Translations under genes and position numbers: made by a program | Shown: piece by piece, positions 50,107 through 59,765 of the stretch | Position numbering within the stretch: position 1 is the first letter of the stretch | How the letters are laid out: each line of letters opens with the position of its first letter | NCBI RefSeq assembly: GCF_027497495.1 | Contig: NZ_CP114205.1 | Location: 1,178,001 to 1,242,000 of the forward strand | DNA from: Streptomyces tubercidicus | GTDB taxonomy: Bacteria > Actinomycetota > Actinomycetes > Streptomycetales > Streptomycetaceae | Length of the DNA: 64,000 bases | Direction of reading: 5' to 3' | The notes under the pieces: model-generated | Told to the model about the DNA's origin: nothing | Seen by the model: only the letters and a program-made list of their open reading frames with translations | Databases searched by the model: none

Positions 50107-51345
50107 GTGCCCTTCGTTCTCTATCTGCTCGGCCTTGCGGTCTTCGCCCAAGGCACCTCCGAATTCATGCTGTCCGGCCTGCTTCCGGACATCGCCCGTG
50201 ATCTGGATGTCTCGCTCTCCGCCGCCGGCGGGCTGACCTCGGCCTTCGCCGTAGGGATGGTGGTGGGCGCGCCGCTGCCGGCGCTGCTGGGCCTGCGCTG
50301 GTCCCGGCGTCGCGCGCTGCTGACCTTCCTGATCACGTTCCTGCTCGTCCATGTCCTCGGTGCGGTCACCCCCGACTACGGGGTGCTGCTGGCCACCCGG
50401 GTCGTCGCGGCGCTGGCCAACGCCGGGTTCCTGGCGGTGGCCCTGGCGACCGCGACCTCGATGGTCGCCCCCGACGCCAAGGGCCGTGCCGCCTCCGTGC
50501 TGCTCGGGGGCACCACCATGGCGTGTGTCGCGGGTGTGCCCGCCGGGGCGCTGCTCGGTGAGGTGTGGGGCTGGCGCTCGGCGTTCTGGGCGGTGGCGCT
50601 GGTCTCGGTGCCTGCCGTCCTCGCGATCCTGTGGTCGGTGCCGTCCGACCCCGCCCCGCGGCCCTCTACGGGCAACTCCCGCACAGGCGCGGAACTGCGC
50701 GCCCTGCGCAGCCCCCGGCTCGTGGTGCTGCTGCTCCTCGGCGCCCTGGTGAACGGCGCGACCTTCTGCGCCTTCACCTATCTCGCGCCGCTGGTCACCG
50801 AGGTCACCGGATTCGGCACCGGCTGGGTGCCCGCCCTGCTCGCGCTCTTCGGCCTGGGGTCGTTCGCCGGGGTCAGCGCGGGCGGCCGCCTGGCCGATAC
50901 CCGGCCGCTCCGCCTCCTGGCGCTCGGCGGACCGGCCCTGCTCGCCGGGTGGATCGCGAGTGCCCTCACCGCCGGGAGCCCGCTGGCCACGCTGCCGCTC
51001 CTCTTCGTCCAGGGGGCGCTGTCGTTCGCCGTCGGCTCCACCCTGGTCTCCCAGATCCTCTACGCGGCAACCGGGGCGCCGACGCTGGGCGGCGGGCTCG
51101 CCACGGCGGCGCTCAACGTGGGCGCGGCGCTGGGCCCCTGGTGCGGTGGCGCCGCACTGACCGCGGGCCTCGGCTACCGCGCGCCGCTGTGGGTGAGCGC
51201 CTTCCTCACAGCGCTCGCGCTCGTCCTGGCGGGCCTGGCCCACGTGGTGGCCCGGCGGGGCGCGTCGGCGCGGACCCGGCTCCCCGCTGACAACTACAAC
51301 GGCTGCGACGACTCCGCCAGCGAGGAGGCGTCCCCCAGGCCCTGA
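50107..51345 (+). CDS. MFS exporter, Cmx/CmlR-type (chloramphenicol efflux-like)
   Basis: A 412-residue 12-segment MFS transporter. The opening PFVLYLLGLAVFAQGTSEFM is the DHA12 family start shared with Cmx/CmlR chloramphenicol exporters. LLATRVVAALANAGFLAVAL (motif region), GRAASVLLGGTTMACVAGVP and the GEVWGWRSAFWAVALV segment fit the same group. Substrate chloramphenicol is a family-based inference; other phenicols or unrelated drugs are possible. GTG 50107 has GGAG seven bases upstream; the frame is open to 50056. Its stop abuts the DUF2267 gene's stop. Confidence 0.82.
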   Translation: MPFVLYLLGLAVFAQGTSEFMLSGLLPDIARDLDVSLSAAGGLTSAFAVGMVVGAPLPALLGLRWSRRRALLTFLITFLLVHVLGAVTPDYGVLLATRVVAALANAGFLAVALATATSMVAPDAKGRAASVLLGGTTMACVAGVPAGALLGEVWGWRSAFWAVALVSVPAVLAILWSVPSDPAPRPSTGNSRTGAELRALRSPRLVVLLLLGALVNGATFCAFTYLAPLVTEVTGFGTGWVPALLALFGLGSFAGVSAGGRLADTRPLRLLALGGPALLAGWIASALTAGSPLATLPLLFVQGALSFAVGSTLVSQILYAATGAPTLGGGLATAALNVGAALGPWCGGAALTAGLGYRAPLWVSAFLTALALVLAGLAHVVARRGASARTRLPADNYNGCDDSASEEASPRP

Positions 51346-51744
51346 TCACACCAACCGGGGATGGCCGAAGAGGAGGTCGAAGTCCGGCGGCAGTTGCAGC
51401 AGCACGCGCTGCATGAGGTCTTCGTCGGCGGCGTCGGCGACGACGCTGAGCACCGCGCCGACATCCCACTTCGCGGTCTCCTCGGTGGCGCCCTCGATCC
51501 AGGCCGCCGTGGCGCGGACGAACCGTGCGGGGTCCAGCGGCTCGGCGGCCTGGAGCGGGTTGAGCAGGATCAGGGCGAAGGTCTCCGGCAAGTAAGCGGC
51601 CAGCTCGGCCCGTTCCTCACCGACCAGATGCGCACCCAGCAGAGCCAGGACGACCCGGGCCGCCCGTTCCGCTTCCTGTGGTGAGCCGTATTCGCCACGC
51701 TCCTGAACCTGCGCCAGAAACGCCTCCCATCGCAAGGGCGCCAC
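51346..51744 (-). CDS. DUF2267 protein
   Basis: A 132-residue helical DUF2267 protein. WEAFLAQVQERGEYGSPQEA and HLVGEERAELAAYLPETFAL are the family's repeat-like helices. The second half ends PPDFDLLFGHPRLV. Function unknown; members have been noted as stress-associated. GTG 51744 follows AAGGAGG seven bases upstream. Convergent with the MFS gene. Confidence 0.8.
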   Translation of the reverse strand: MAPLRWEAFLAQVQERGEYGSPQEAERAARVVLALLGAHLVGEERAELAAYLPETFALILLNPLQAAEPLDPARFVRATAAWIEGATEETAKWDVGAVLSVVADAADEDLMQRVLLQLPPDFDLLFGHPRLV

Positions 51745-51800
51745 AGCTTTGCCTCCTTCTCGTCCGGGCGCGGAGGACGGGACCGTGGGAGACCGCTCTC

Positions 51801-51825
51801 CCGCCCCCGCCCGCTGCGGGGGCGG
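51801..51825 (-). terminator. Hairpin between FUSC and DUF2267 genes
   Basis: CCGCCCCCG (51801-51809) and CGGGGGCGG (51817-51825) pair perfectly with a 7-base loop, in the 245-bp gap downstream of the FUSC gene and upstream of the DUF2267 gene. Confidence 0.5.
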
Positions 51826-51989
51826 TCCCGCTCAGCCGCGGATCTGCTAGTGCGTAGTCTCCCCGCCGCGGACGGTCTTACGGGGCTTGGCGCGCTCGGC
51901 GATCGGAATCCGCCGGCCAGGACGCCGCCGTGCGGGGCGGTTCGCCCCCCAGGCCCCGGCTCCCCATCCCCGGTACTGCGCACCCCATC

Positions 51990-53999
51990 TCACCCCGCCT
52001 CCGCATGCCCCCGGATCCGCTCCAGTTCGACGGCCACGTCCGTGAGGGTGGCGCAGTCCGGGACGGGTGGGAGGTCCGGGCCGGATGGGCGCTGTGCGGG
52101 CGGTCGGTGGGGTTCCTCAAGGGCGTCGGCCATTGCGGAGAGTGCCTGGCACAGGCCCTCGGCCTCGGCGGTGCTGGGGCGGTGGGCGCCGTGGTCGAGG
52201 CGTACCGCACAGGCGGTGGCGGCGTCCACGATGCGTTCGGCCGCGGTGACGACCGTCAGCCAGTCGGGGTTGCGGTCGCGGGCGGCGAGGAGTTCGGCCG
52301 CGGCGGTCTCCGCGGCCGCCCTGGCCTCCCCCAGCGCCCGGTAGGCGGCGCGGCGCAGCGCCAGCCGACGGGTGGGGTCGGCGCCCGGTTCCGCCTCCAG
52401 GACGTGCCGCAGGAACTGCTCGGTGCTGCGGAGCGCCGCGGTGACCCGGTGCCCGACCCGGCGGCGCGGGTCGGCGAGATGTGGCAGATGTCCGACGACG
52501 AGGACGATGCCGCAGGCGATGGAGGTGTCCACGAGGCGCTCGGCGGCGGCCTCCGGGTCGCCGCTGACATGCACGAACGACAGCACCATGAGGGTGATCG
52601 CGACGGTCTGCAGGGCGAAGTGGCGGGTGGCGAACGGCAGCAGCGCACCGCCCGCGCCGGCCATCAGCGCCGGCCACCACGAACCGGTCAGCAGCAGTCC
52701 CGCCCCGGCGAAGACCAGCACCCCCGCGACCGTCCCGGCGAAGCGGTTGACCGTACGGGAGAAGAGCGGGCCCAGGTCCGGCTTGACGAGGAAGGTGACG
52801 GTCGCCGGGAGCCAGTACCAGTGGTCGGCGCGGAGCAGCAGGGCCACGGCGACGCTCGCGGTGATGCAGACGGCGACCCGCAGGCCGTAGTCCCGCCCGG
52901 CCGGCCCGAACAGGCCGCGCCCGCGCCGGGTCCGCACGCCTACGGCACCCAGCGCCCCGCGGACCACGGCCTCGGGCCGGGCCACCCAGGCGGGACGGCC
53001 CGCCGGGGCCGCTGCCGGCTCCGCTCCCGTCGGCGACTCCGGCTCCCGCCGGGCGAAGGTGACCACGGCGTCCAGCAGGGCCTGGTCGAAGGCGCCGCGC
53101 GCGGCGGTGCTGGTCTCCGGAGCGGACAGCCGGCCCGGCGACCGCCCGGTGCGCAGGGCCTCGGCGAACTTACGGGGGCTCTCGGCCACCCGGGACGGCA
53201 ATGGGCGGGCCTCCCACAGCAGCGCCACACTGGCCTCGCACAGCGCGGTGGCGGCCGCGAACCGCTCGGTGAGCAGCAGTTCTTCCGTACGGGCCGACCG
53301 GCGCAGCAGCCGACTGGTGAGCAGCCGCAGCCGCACGGCCTCGTCGGCGCGGTCCAGGGCGGCGGTGAGCCGTCGCCGGGCGGACTCGGCGCCGGGCCCG
53401 CCGGCCGCGCCCAGGGCGTCGGCGAGCGCGTCGAAGACCGTGGCGACCGCGGCCCGCTCGCCGCTGAGGGCACCGCCCGCGGGACGGGGCGAGCGCAGCA
53501 CCAGCCGTAGCAGAAGCAGCCACAGACAGCCGGCGAGGACATAGAGGGCCTTCGCCCAGGGCGCACCGGGCAGCGGCATTCCGGCGCCCAGGATGGTGGT
53601 GGCCAGCATCTGCATCCCGGCGTTGGAGCGCACCGGCCCGGCCACGCTGCCCGCGCCGGAGACGAAGCCGACGGCGAACAGCGCGGGAAGGAGCCACCAG
53701 CCCGCGTCGGCCGCCCGCAGCGAGGCGCCGATCAGCATGCCGAGCGCCGAGGCGAGCGCGGGCAGGCCGATATGGACGATGCCGGTGCGCCGGGTGCCGG
53801 GGCGGTCGTTGACCCCGGCCAGCATCGAGCCGAGTCCGGCGAGGACGCCGGGCGCCGGGTGGCCGGTCGCGATGCCCGCCCCCAGCAGCGGCCCCGCGCA
53901 CAGCGCACCGCGGGCAACGGCCGCCCAGGGTACGGGCAGCCGTTGCCAGTGGAAGGGATGGGCCAGCCAGGCGGGCACGGCGCGCGGCGCGCGGAGCAT
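51990..53999 (-). CDS. FUSC-family inner-membrane transporter
   Basis: A 669-residue membrane protein with two FUSC-type membrane blocks. The first spans about residues 20-160 and contains ARGALCAGPLLGAGIATGHP; the second, about 370-530, contains DYGLRVAVCITASVAVALLL, then WYWLPATVTFLVKPDLGPL. A long cytoplasmic helical segment between them and a C-terminal helical domain complete the YccS/YhfK-like layout. FUSC proteins may export aromatic acids. ATG 53999 has GGAGG close upstream; the frame is open to 54104. Confidence 0.83.
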   Translation of the reverse strand: MLRAPRAVPAWLAHPFHWQRLPVPWAAVARGALCAGPLLGAGIATGHPAPGVLAGLGSMLAGVNDRPGTRRTGIVHIGLPALASALGMLIGASLRAADAGWWLLPALFAVGFVSGAGSVAGPVRSNAGMQMLATTILGAGMPLPGAPWAKALYVLAGCLWLLLLRLVLRSPRPAGGALSGERAAVATVFDALADALGAAGGPGAESARRRLTAALDRADEAVRLRLLTSRLLRRSARTEELLLTERFAAATALCEASVALLWEARPLPSRVAESPRKFAEALRTGRSPGRLSAPETSTAARGAFDQALLDAVVTFARREPESPTGAEPAAAPAGRPAWVARPEAVVRGALGAVGVRTRRGRGLFGPAGRDYGLRVAVCITASVAVALLLRADHWYWLPATVTFLVKPDLGPLFSRTVNRFAGTVAGVLVFAGAGLLLTGSWWPALMAGAGGALLPFATRHFALQTVAITLMVLSFVHVSGDPEAAAERLVDTSIACGIVLVVGHLPHLADPRRRVGHRVTAALRSTEQFLRHVLEAEPGADPTRRLALRRAAYRALGEARAAAETAAAELLAARDRNPDWLTVVTAAERIVDAATACAVRLDHGAHRPSTAEAEGLCQALSAMADALEEPHRPPAQRPSGPDLPPVPDCATLTDVAVELERIRGHAEAG

Positions 54000-54351
54000 G
54001 AGCCTCCTCAGACGACGGCGTACGGACGGCGGTAAGCGGTTCCGAGGGGCGTCATCGGCCGACGGTGCTGCTACCAGCCTAAGGTCCGAAATGGTCCACA
54101 CCACTGCCGCGGGGTTTCCGCATGATCACGAACGGATGGCGGGCGGGCGAACCGGCTCTGGACGGGACGCGCTGCCGGCTTCGGGCGGGATGCGCTGTCG
54201 GCTCCGTACGCCGGGAGGTCCGCGAGCCGTACCGCCTCGTCGGCGGGCTCCACCCCCACCACGGGCAGCCTCCGTTCGCGCTGCCGCTCCCGCACTGTCC
54301 TCCCCTTTTCCGCCCCTTTTCCGTGCCCGCCACAGCGGTTAGCGTCCCGGC
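54000..54351. other. 352-bp divergent region before the D-amino-acid oxidase-like gene
   Basis: No gene is recognised. TAGCGT at 54340-54345 with six bases before ATG 54352 is a likely -10 for a leaderless transcript. The FUSC promoter must also lie here; I cannot place it. Confidence 0.5.
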
Positions 54352-55389
54352 ATGACGAGCAACACGGATGACCTGGACGTACGCGTGGTCGGCGGTGGGG
54401 TGATCGGCCTGACATCGGCGATCGCACTGGCCGAGGACGGCCACCGGGTACGGGTACTGAGCCGTGACGCGGCCGATGGGACGACCTCGGCGGTGGCGGG
54501 CGGGCTGTGCTGGCCGTACCGCATCCAGCCGTACGAGCGGGCGGTGGCGTGGGCCGTACGCTCCTTCCAGGTGCTCACCGACCTCGCACGGCGGCCGGAG
54601 GAGACGGGCGCCCGGATGGTGATGGGCACGATGACGGCCACAACGGGCGGCGGGGGCGCGGCGGCGGACGCGGGCGACGGTGTCGAGGACGGTCTGGCCG
54701 CCTGGTACGCCGCGGTGCCCGGATTGCGGCGGGCGCGCGCGGAGGAACTCCCCGAGGGCAGCGCGTCGGGTTGGCGGGCCCGTACTCCCCTGGTGGACAT
54801 GCCCGCCCATCTCCGCTATCTGGAACGGCGGTTGACGGCGGCGGGCGGGGTCATCGAGCGGGCCGAGGTCGCCTCGCTGGAGGAGGCCGGAGCGTCGGCG
54901 GATGTGGTCGTGAACTGCTCGGGACTCGGCGCCCGCGAGCTCGTACCCGATCCCGGAGTCCACCCGGTCCAGGGGCAGTTGGTGGTGGTGGAGAACCCCG
55001 GCATCGAGGAGTGGTATGTCTCCGCCGACTCGGGGGCGACGGACACCACCTATCTGCTGCCCCAGCCGTACGGCCTGGTGGTGGGCGGTACGGCGCGGGA
55101 GAACGCCTGGTCCACGGAGCCGGATCCGGCGGTGGCGGAGGCCATCGTGGCGCGCGCCGCCCGGCGCTTCCCGGAGCTGACGCGAGCCCGGGTCCTGGCA
55201 CACAAGGTGGGGCTGCGCCCGGCCCGCCCGGCGGTGCGGCTGGCGGTGGAGCGGCTGTCCGGCGGCGTGCCGTGCGTCCACAACTACGGGCACGGCGGCG
55301 GGGGTGTGACCGTGGCGTGGGGGTGCGCGGACGAGGTGCTGCGGATGGCGCGAGAGGTCCAGGAGGGCCGCGGGCCGGCACACCGGTAA
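54352..55389 (+). CDS. D-amino-acid oxidase-like FAD enzyme
   Basis: A 345-residue FAD oxidoreductase of the DAAO type. The FAD motif VVGGGVIGLTSAIALAEDGH is at about residues 11-30. The later VVNCSGLGARELVPD and the C-terminal GHGGGGVTVAWGCADEV match DAAO and D-aspartate oxidases. It deaminates D-amino acids to 2-oxo acids with peroxide; which is unknown. ATG 54352 has no ribosome-binding site but lies six bases after TAGCGT, so it is probably leaderless. Confidence 0.85.
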   Translation: MTSNTDDLDVRVVGGGVIGLTSAIALAEDGHRVRVLSRDAADGTTSAVAGGLCWPYRIQPYERAVAWAVRSFQVLTDLARRPEETGARMVMGTMTATTGGGGAAADAGDGVEDGLAAWYAAVPGLRRARAEELPEGSASGWRARTPLVDMPAHLRYLERRLTAAGGVIERAEVASLEEAGASADVVVNCSGLGARELVPDPGVHPVQGQLVVVENPGIEEWYVSADSGATDTTYLLPQPYGLVVGGTARENAWSTEPDPAVAEAIVARAARRFPELTRARVLAHKVGLRPARPAVRLAVERLSGGVPCVHNYGHGGGGVTVAWGCADEVLRMAREVQEGRGPAHR

Positions 55390-55548
55390 GACGGCGCGGC
55401 CGGCTTCTCCCTGCCCCCGCGTCCGCCTCCCCTCCCCCGAGCGGAATTTTTCCGCCCCGAGCGCACATCCATTTCCCCTTCTCATGTGTCTCACCTTCAA
55501 GCGCCATTCCTATATGGCCGCACTGCAGGGATATTTGGAGTATCCATT

Positions 55549-56442
55549 TTGAAAAACGGCATTAAGGGCATTCGTCGCGTATCCGCGGTCGCTGTCACCG
55601 CGGGAGCCGTTCTGACGGCCGGGGCGTTCACCGCTCCTGCGCAGGCCGCTGCGCCCAAGAATCCGACGATCGCCGCCAAGGGCGGCTTCGTGATGAACAA
55701 CGGCACGGGGAAGAGCCTCTTCACCAAGGCCGCGGACACCCGTCGCTCGACCGGCTCCACCACCAAGATCATGACAGCCCGGGTGGTGCTGGCCCAGCCG
55801 AACCTCAACCTTGATTCCAAGGTGACCGTCCAGAAGGCGTACAGCGACTACATCGTCGACAACAACTGGGCCTCGTCGGCCAAGCTGATCGTCGGCGACA
55901 AGGTCACCGTCCGCCAGCTGCTGTACGGGCTGATGCTCCCGTCCGGCTGCGACGCGGCGTACGCGCTGGCCGACAAGTTCGGCAGCGGCTCCACCCGGGC
56001 CGAGCGGGTCAAGTCGTTCATCGGCAAGATGAACTCCACGGCCAAGTCGCTCGGCCTGACGAACACGCACTTCGACTCGTTCGACGGCATCGGGAAGGGC
56101 GCGAACTACTCGACTCCGCGCGACCTGACCAAGCTGGCGTCCAACGCGATGAAGTACTCCACGTTCCGTACGGTCGTGAAGACGAAGTCGACCACGCAGA
56201 AGGTCACGACGAAGAGCGGTGGCTACCGCAACATGTCGTGGACCAACACCAACGCGCTGCTCGGCAGCTACTCGGGCACCCTCGGCGTCAAGACGGGCTC
56301 CGGCCCGGAGGCCAAGTACTGCCTGGTCTTCGCCGCCACTCGGGGCGGCAAGACGGTCATCGGCACGGTTCTCGCCTCCTCTTCGGTGGAGAACCGCACC
56401 GCTGACGCGAAGAAGCTGATGGACTACAGCTTCAAGAAGTAA
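55549..56442 (+). CDS. Secreted D-alanyl-D-alanine carboxypeptidase (S11)
   Basis: A 297-residue low-molecular-weight penicillin-binding protein. A Sec signal peptide (residues 1-33, ending APAQA) is followed by the S11 domain. Active-site motifs: STTK at residues 70-73, PSGC in the SxN position (the SGC variant frequent in Streptomyces), and VKTGSG (KTG). It trims peptidoglycan pentapeptides. The start is TTG 55549, with GGAG eight bases upstream; the frame is open to 55486. The leader (about 55505-55549) is AT-rich, including TATATG, a possible -10. A strong hairpin follows. Confidence 0.88.
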   Translation: MKNGIKGIRRVSAVAVTAGAVLTAGAFTAPAQAAAPKNPTIAAKGGFVMNNGTGKSLFTKAADTRRSTGSTTKIMTARVVLAQPNLNLDSKVTVQKAYSDYIVDNNWASSAKLIVGDKVTVRQLLYGLMLPSGCDAAYALADKFGSGSTRAERVKSFIGKMNSTAKSLGLTNTHFDSFDGIGKGANYSTPRDLTKLASNAMKYSTFRTVVKTKSTTQKVTTKSGGYRNMSWTNTNALLGSYSGTLGVKTGSGPEAKYCLVFAATRGGKTVIGTVLASSSVENRTADAKKLMDYSFKK

Positions 56443-56461
56443 CCCGGTCCGGGACGGACGC

Positions 56462-56499
56462 GGGGCCTGCGGGCGACCTTCCGGTCGTGCGCAGGCCCC
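56462..56499. terminator. Bidirectional terminator between the carboxypeptidase and BCCT genes
   Basis: GGGGCCTGCG (56462-56471) and CGCAGGCCCC (56490-56499) pair perfectly; CGACC/GGTCG continues the stem inside. It serves two convergent genes. Confidence 0.85.
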
Positions 56500-56555
56500 T
56501 TCGTCATCGCGGCGGCACCTCGGCCGGGGCCGGGCGGCGCCGCTCCGGAGACGGG

Positions 56556-58319
56556 CTAACCGCCGCTCCTGACTCCGGCGCCGTCGTCCTCATCGACGCC
56601 GCTGCCGTCATCGTCCCCGTTGCCATTTCCGTTGCCGCCAGGTCCGATCTGGAACTCGAAGTCACCGTCGTACTGCTCATGGCCCGCGATCACGGCCAGC
56701 TCGACGGCTTCCTCGCCCTTCTGGCCGCGCACGATCAGCGGATCGCTGCGCAGATCACGCATCAGCGCCCAGCACATGGCGATCATCACGACCATGAACG
56801 GCACCGCCACCAGAATCGTCAGATTCTGCAGGCCGGTCAGCGCATCGTCCGAACCACCACCGATCAGCAGCATGATCGCGGCGACCGCACCGGTCACCAC
56901 CCCCCAGAAGATCACCACGAGCCGGGTCGGCTCGAAGGTCCCCTTCTGCGAGAGGGTGCCCATGACAATGGACGCGGCATCGGCACCGGACACGAAGAAG
57001 ATGCCGACCAGAATCATCACCAGAATGCTCATGACCGTGGCGAGCGGGTACTGGTGCAGCACGTCGAAGAGCTGGCCCTCGGGGGTGCTCGACCCGCTCA
57101 GCTTCTTGTCGGCCTGCAGCTTCATCGCCGAGCCGCCGAACACCGCGAACCACGCCAGGCTGACCACGCTCGGGACGAGGATGACCCCGCCGATGAACTG
57201 GCGGATGGTGCGGCCCCGGCTGATCCGGGCGATGAACATGCCGACGAACGGCGTCCAGGAGATCCACCACGCCCAGTAGAAGACCGTCCAGCTGCGCAGC
57301 CAGCCGCCCACGTCGTCACCGCTGCTGGCCTCCGTACGGCCGGCGAGCTGCGGCAGCTGGCCGATGAACGAACCGAGGGAGGTCGGCACCAGATTGAGGA
57401 TGAGGATGGTCGGTCCGACCACGAACACGAAGACCGCCAGGATCACCGCCAGCACCATATTGATGTTGGACAGCATCTGGACACCCTTGGCGATACCGGA
57501 GACCGCGGACAGGATGAAGGCGATGGTCAGCACGGTGATGACACCGACCAGCAGGGTGGTGCTGACGCTGTCCATCCAGCCGAGCACCTTGAGGCCGCTG
57601 CCGATCTGCAGCGCACCGAGCCCCAGCGAGGCCGCGGAGCCGAAGAGGGTGGCGAAGATGGCCAGGATGTCGATGACCCGGCCGCCCCAGCCGTTCGCCC
57701 GCCGGGTGCCGATCAGTGGCGTGAACACCGCGCTTATCGTCTGCCGCCTCCCCCGCCGGAAGCAGCTGTAAGCGATGGCCAGACCAACGACCGCATAGAT
57801 CGCCCAGGGGTGCAGCGTCCAGTGGAACATCGTGGTGGCCATCGCGGTGTCCATCGCCTGGGCGGCATCCTGGGGATCGGTGCCCGGCGGTGGAGTGGAG
57901 AAGTGCCCCAGCGGCTCGCTGACGCCGTAGAACATCAAACCGATGCCCATGCCCGCGCTGAACATCATCGCGATCCATGACACCGTGCGGAATTCGGGGT
58001 CCTCGCCCTCCTTGCCGAGCGTGATCCGGCCGTATTTGCTCACGGCCAGCCAGATCGCAAAGATCACGAATCCGGAGGCGGAGAGGACAAATGCCCAGCC
58101 GCCGTTGTCGATCACCCAGTTCAGCATCGAGGTCGATGCGTTTTTGAGGGATTCGGTGGAGGACGCTCCCCAGGCGATGAAGGCAAGGGTGAGCAATGAG
58201 GTCACACCGAACACCACACGGTCGGTCTGTGGGGGTCCGTGCAGCCGCGGGTCATCGGGGATGTCCGTCACGGAGGGCGTGCCACCCCCGTCACCGGCTT
58301 CTCTGACTGTGTCCGACAC
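56556..58319 (-). CDS. BCCT-family betaine/choline/carnitine transporter
   Basis: A 587-residue BCCT transporter with 12 membrane segments. FYWAWWISWTPFVGMFIARI and SRGRTIRQFIGG are the BCCT signature; MFHWTLHPWAIYAVVGLAIA is a core segment. The substrate is probably glycine betaine or choline, in osmoprotection. The C-terminal tail (about 40 residues) is rich in Gly, Asn and Asp (NGNGNGDDDGSGVDEDDG), unlike the charged osmosensing helix of BetP. GTG 58319 follows AAGG; ACACGTGT sits across the start. Confidence 0.9.
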   Translation of the reverse strand: MSDTVREAGDGGGTPSVTDIPDDPRLHGPPQTDRVVFGVTSLLTLAFIAWGASSTESLKNASTSMLNWVIDNGGWAFVLSASGFVIFAIWLAVSKYGRITLGKEGEDPEFRTVSWIAMMFSAGMGIGLMFYGVSEPLGHFSTPPPGTDPQDAAQAMDTAMATTMFHWTLHPWAIYAVVGLAIAYSCFRRGRRQTISAVFTPLIGTRRANGWGGRVIDILAIFATLFGSAASLGLGALQIGSGLKVLGWMDSVSTTLLVGVITVLTIAFILSAVSGIAKGVQMLSNINMVLAVILAVFVFVVGPTILILNLVPTSLGSFIGQLPQLAGRTEASSGDDVGGWLRSWTVFYWAWWISWTPFVGMFIARISRGRTIRQFIGGVILVPSVVSLAWFAVFGGSAMKLQADKKLSGSSTPEGQLFDVLHQYPLATVMSILVMILVGIFFVSGADAASIVMGTLSQKGTFEPTRLVVIFWGVVTGAVAAIMLLIGGGSDDALTGLQNLTILVAVPFMVVMIAMCWALMRDLRSDPLIVRGQKGEEAVELAVIAGHEQYDGDFEFQIGPGGNGNGNGDDDGSGVDEDDGAGVRSGG

Positions 58320-58349
58320 GTGTCAACCTTTCAATGGGCCATATTTTCC

Positions 58350-59690
58350 TTACCCGTTACCCCCTACCACACGACGGCAGACGTTGAGGGGCGTCGCGAC
58401 CGTAAGGTGATAACCGGCCCTCCGGTCCAACAGCAGCGGAACGAGCTTCCGCAGCGGCTGGCGCAGCGGCACGACGACACCGTCACGTTCCCGGCGCCAC
58501 ACCACTCCGTGCCGCACCAGTTCATCTCTGACCTGCGCAAACTGTCCCTCTTTGAGGCGGTAGGCGCAAGGTGGGTCGGACAGGATCTGCGCTTCGGTGG
58601 CCGGTTCGTTATCCGCGCCGCCGAGATACACCGGACCGCGGTCGGTATAGCCCGTGAGCCGGGCGGCGGTGGTGGCCGTCTCGATCCGTGTCCGGTGCCG
58701 GTCGAGGAAGGTGAAGGCGCCATCCAGGGCGGCCAGCTGGGAGTCCACCCGGCGGCGGTTGTTGAGCGCGGGGTCGGCCCGCTCGGCGTCGGTGAGCGCA
58801 TCGACCCGGGTCTCGACGAGCAGTCCGACCGAGCCCTTGATACCCGCGGTGTTGCGCAGGATCCGCTCCTGGCCGTCGCCCGCGACCTGCTTGACGGGGT
58901 CACCGGTCTCCGGGTCGGTCCAGATGCCATAGACGCCGGTGGAGAAGCCCGCCCGGTGGACGGCGGGCCGCACGAAGTCCTCGGAGAGCGCGGCCGCCTC
59001 GCGGTGCACCCCGTGCGCGGTGTTGAGATTGCGCGGCCACAGCGACAGCACGTCCTTCATGTAGTACGGGGCCGTGGGGCCGTACTCATGCAGGTCGTAG
59101 ATGGTGTCGGGGCGGTAGTCGCGGATGACCTCGGCCATCGCGCTGCCCTCGGCGGTCTCCAGGGCGATGTGGTCGCGGTTGATGTCCACACCGTCGGCGT
59201 TGCCGCGGGTGTCCGCGGCCCGGCCGTCGGGGTTGGCGGTGGGTACGACCAGCACGGTGGTGCGTTCCAGGAAGCGCCGGGTCGCCCGATCCTTGGCGTA
59301 GGCGAGATCGCGGACGGTGGTCAGGCATGCCTCGCGCCCGGAGGGCTCGTCCCCGTGCTGGGAGCAGATCAGCAGGACGGAGTTGCCGCGGCGGACCTCC
59401 GCCGGGCGCTCGGGCGCGGGGGCGCCGATCCGGACGAGCCGCAGCGGGCGGCCCTGTCCGGTGGTGCCGATCCGGTCGATCCGTACGCGTACCGAGCCCC
59501 GGTCGACGGCCGTCAGGAAGTCCTGTTCCTCGGCCTGGCCGGTCCAGCGGGCGCCATGGCTGGTCTCGAATCCCGTACGGGGTGCGGGGGTTCCGGTCGC
59601 GGCGGGAGCGGTCGGCGGGGTCGCGCCGAGGGTGGCCGTCAGCCCGATGGCCAGCGGCACCACGGCGAGGCGGTGGGAGCGGGGTATCAC
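58350..59690 (-). CDS. Secreted M14-family zinc carboxypeptidase
   Basis: A 446-residue secreted carboxypeptidase. A signal peptide (about residues 1-30) precedes the M14 domain. HGDE carries zinc ligands His112 and Glu115, and VDINRDH (Asn171-Arg172) binds the substrate. The third zinc ligand is His201 in YDLHEYG. The presumed catalytic Glu lies near VETRVDA. The C-terminal about 130 residues are an extra domain. GTG 59690 follows GGGAGG; the GGAGG/CCTCC bases just upstream may occlude it. One of three adjacent peptidase genes. Confidence 0.87.
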   Translation of the reverse strand: MIPRSHRLAVVPLAIGLTATLGATPPTAPAATGTPAPRTGFETSHGARWTGQAEEQDFLTAVDRGSVRVRIDRIGTTGQGRPLRLVRIGAPAPERPAEVRRGNSVLLICSQHGDEPSGREACLTTVRDLAYAKDRATRRFLERTTVLVVPTANPDGRAADTRGNADGVDINRDHIALETAEGSAMAEVIRDYRPDTIYDLHEYGPTAPYYMKDVLSLWPRNLNTAHGVHREAAALSEDFVRPAVHRAGFSTGVYGIWTDPETGDPVKQVAGDGQERILRNTAGIKGSVGLLVETRVDALTDAERADPALNNRRRVDSQLAALDGAFTFLDRHRTRIETATTAARLTGYTDRGPVYLGGADNEPATEAQILSDPPCAYRLKEGQFAQVRDELVRHGVVWRRERDGVVVPLRQPLRKLVPLLLDRRAGYHLTVATPLNVCRRVVGGNG

Positions 59691-59765
59691 GAGGAGGAGC
59701 CTCCCTTGGATGAGCGGTGGAGGGGGGAACCAGGTGGGCCGCCCGCGGTCGGGCGGCCCCCGGGG

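Noticed and set aside
51847-51990. Minus-strand frame ending AERAKPRKTVRGGETTH
   Set aside because: It looks protein-like at the end but has no start codon before the FUSC stop region; possibly a gene remnant, not callable.
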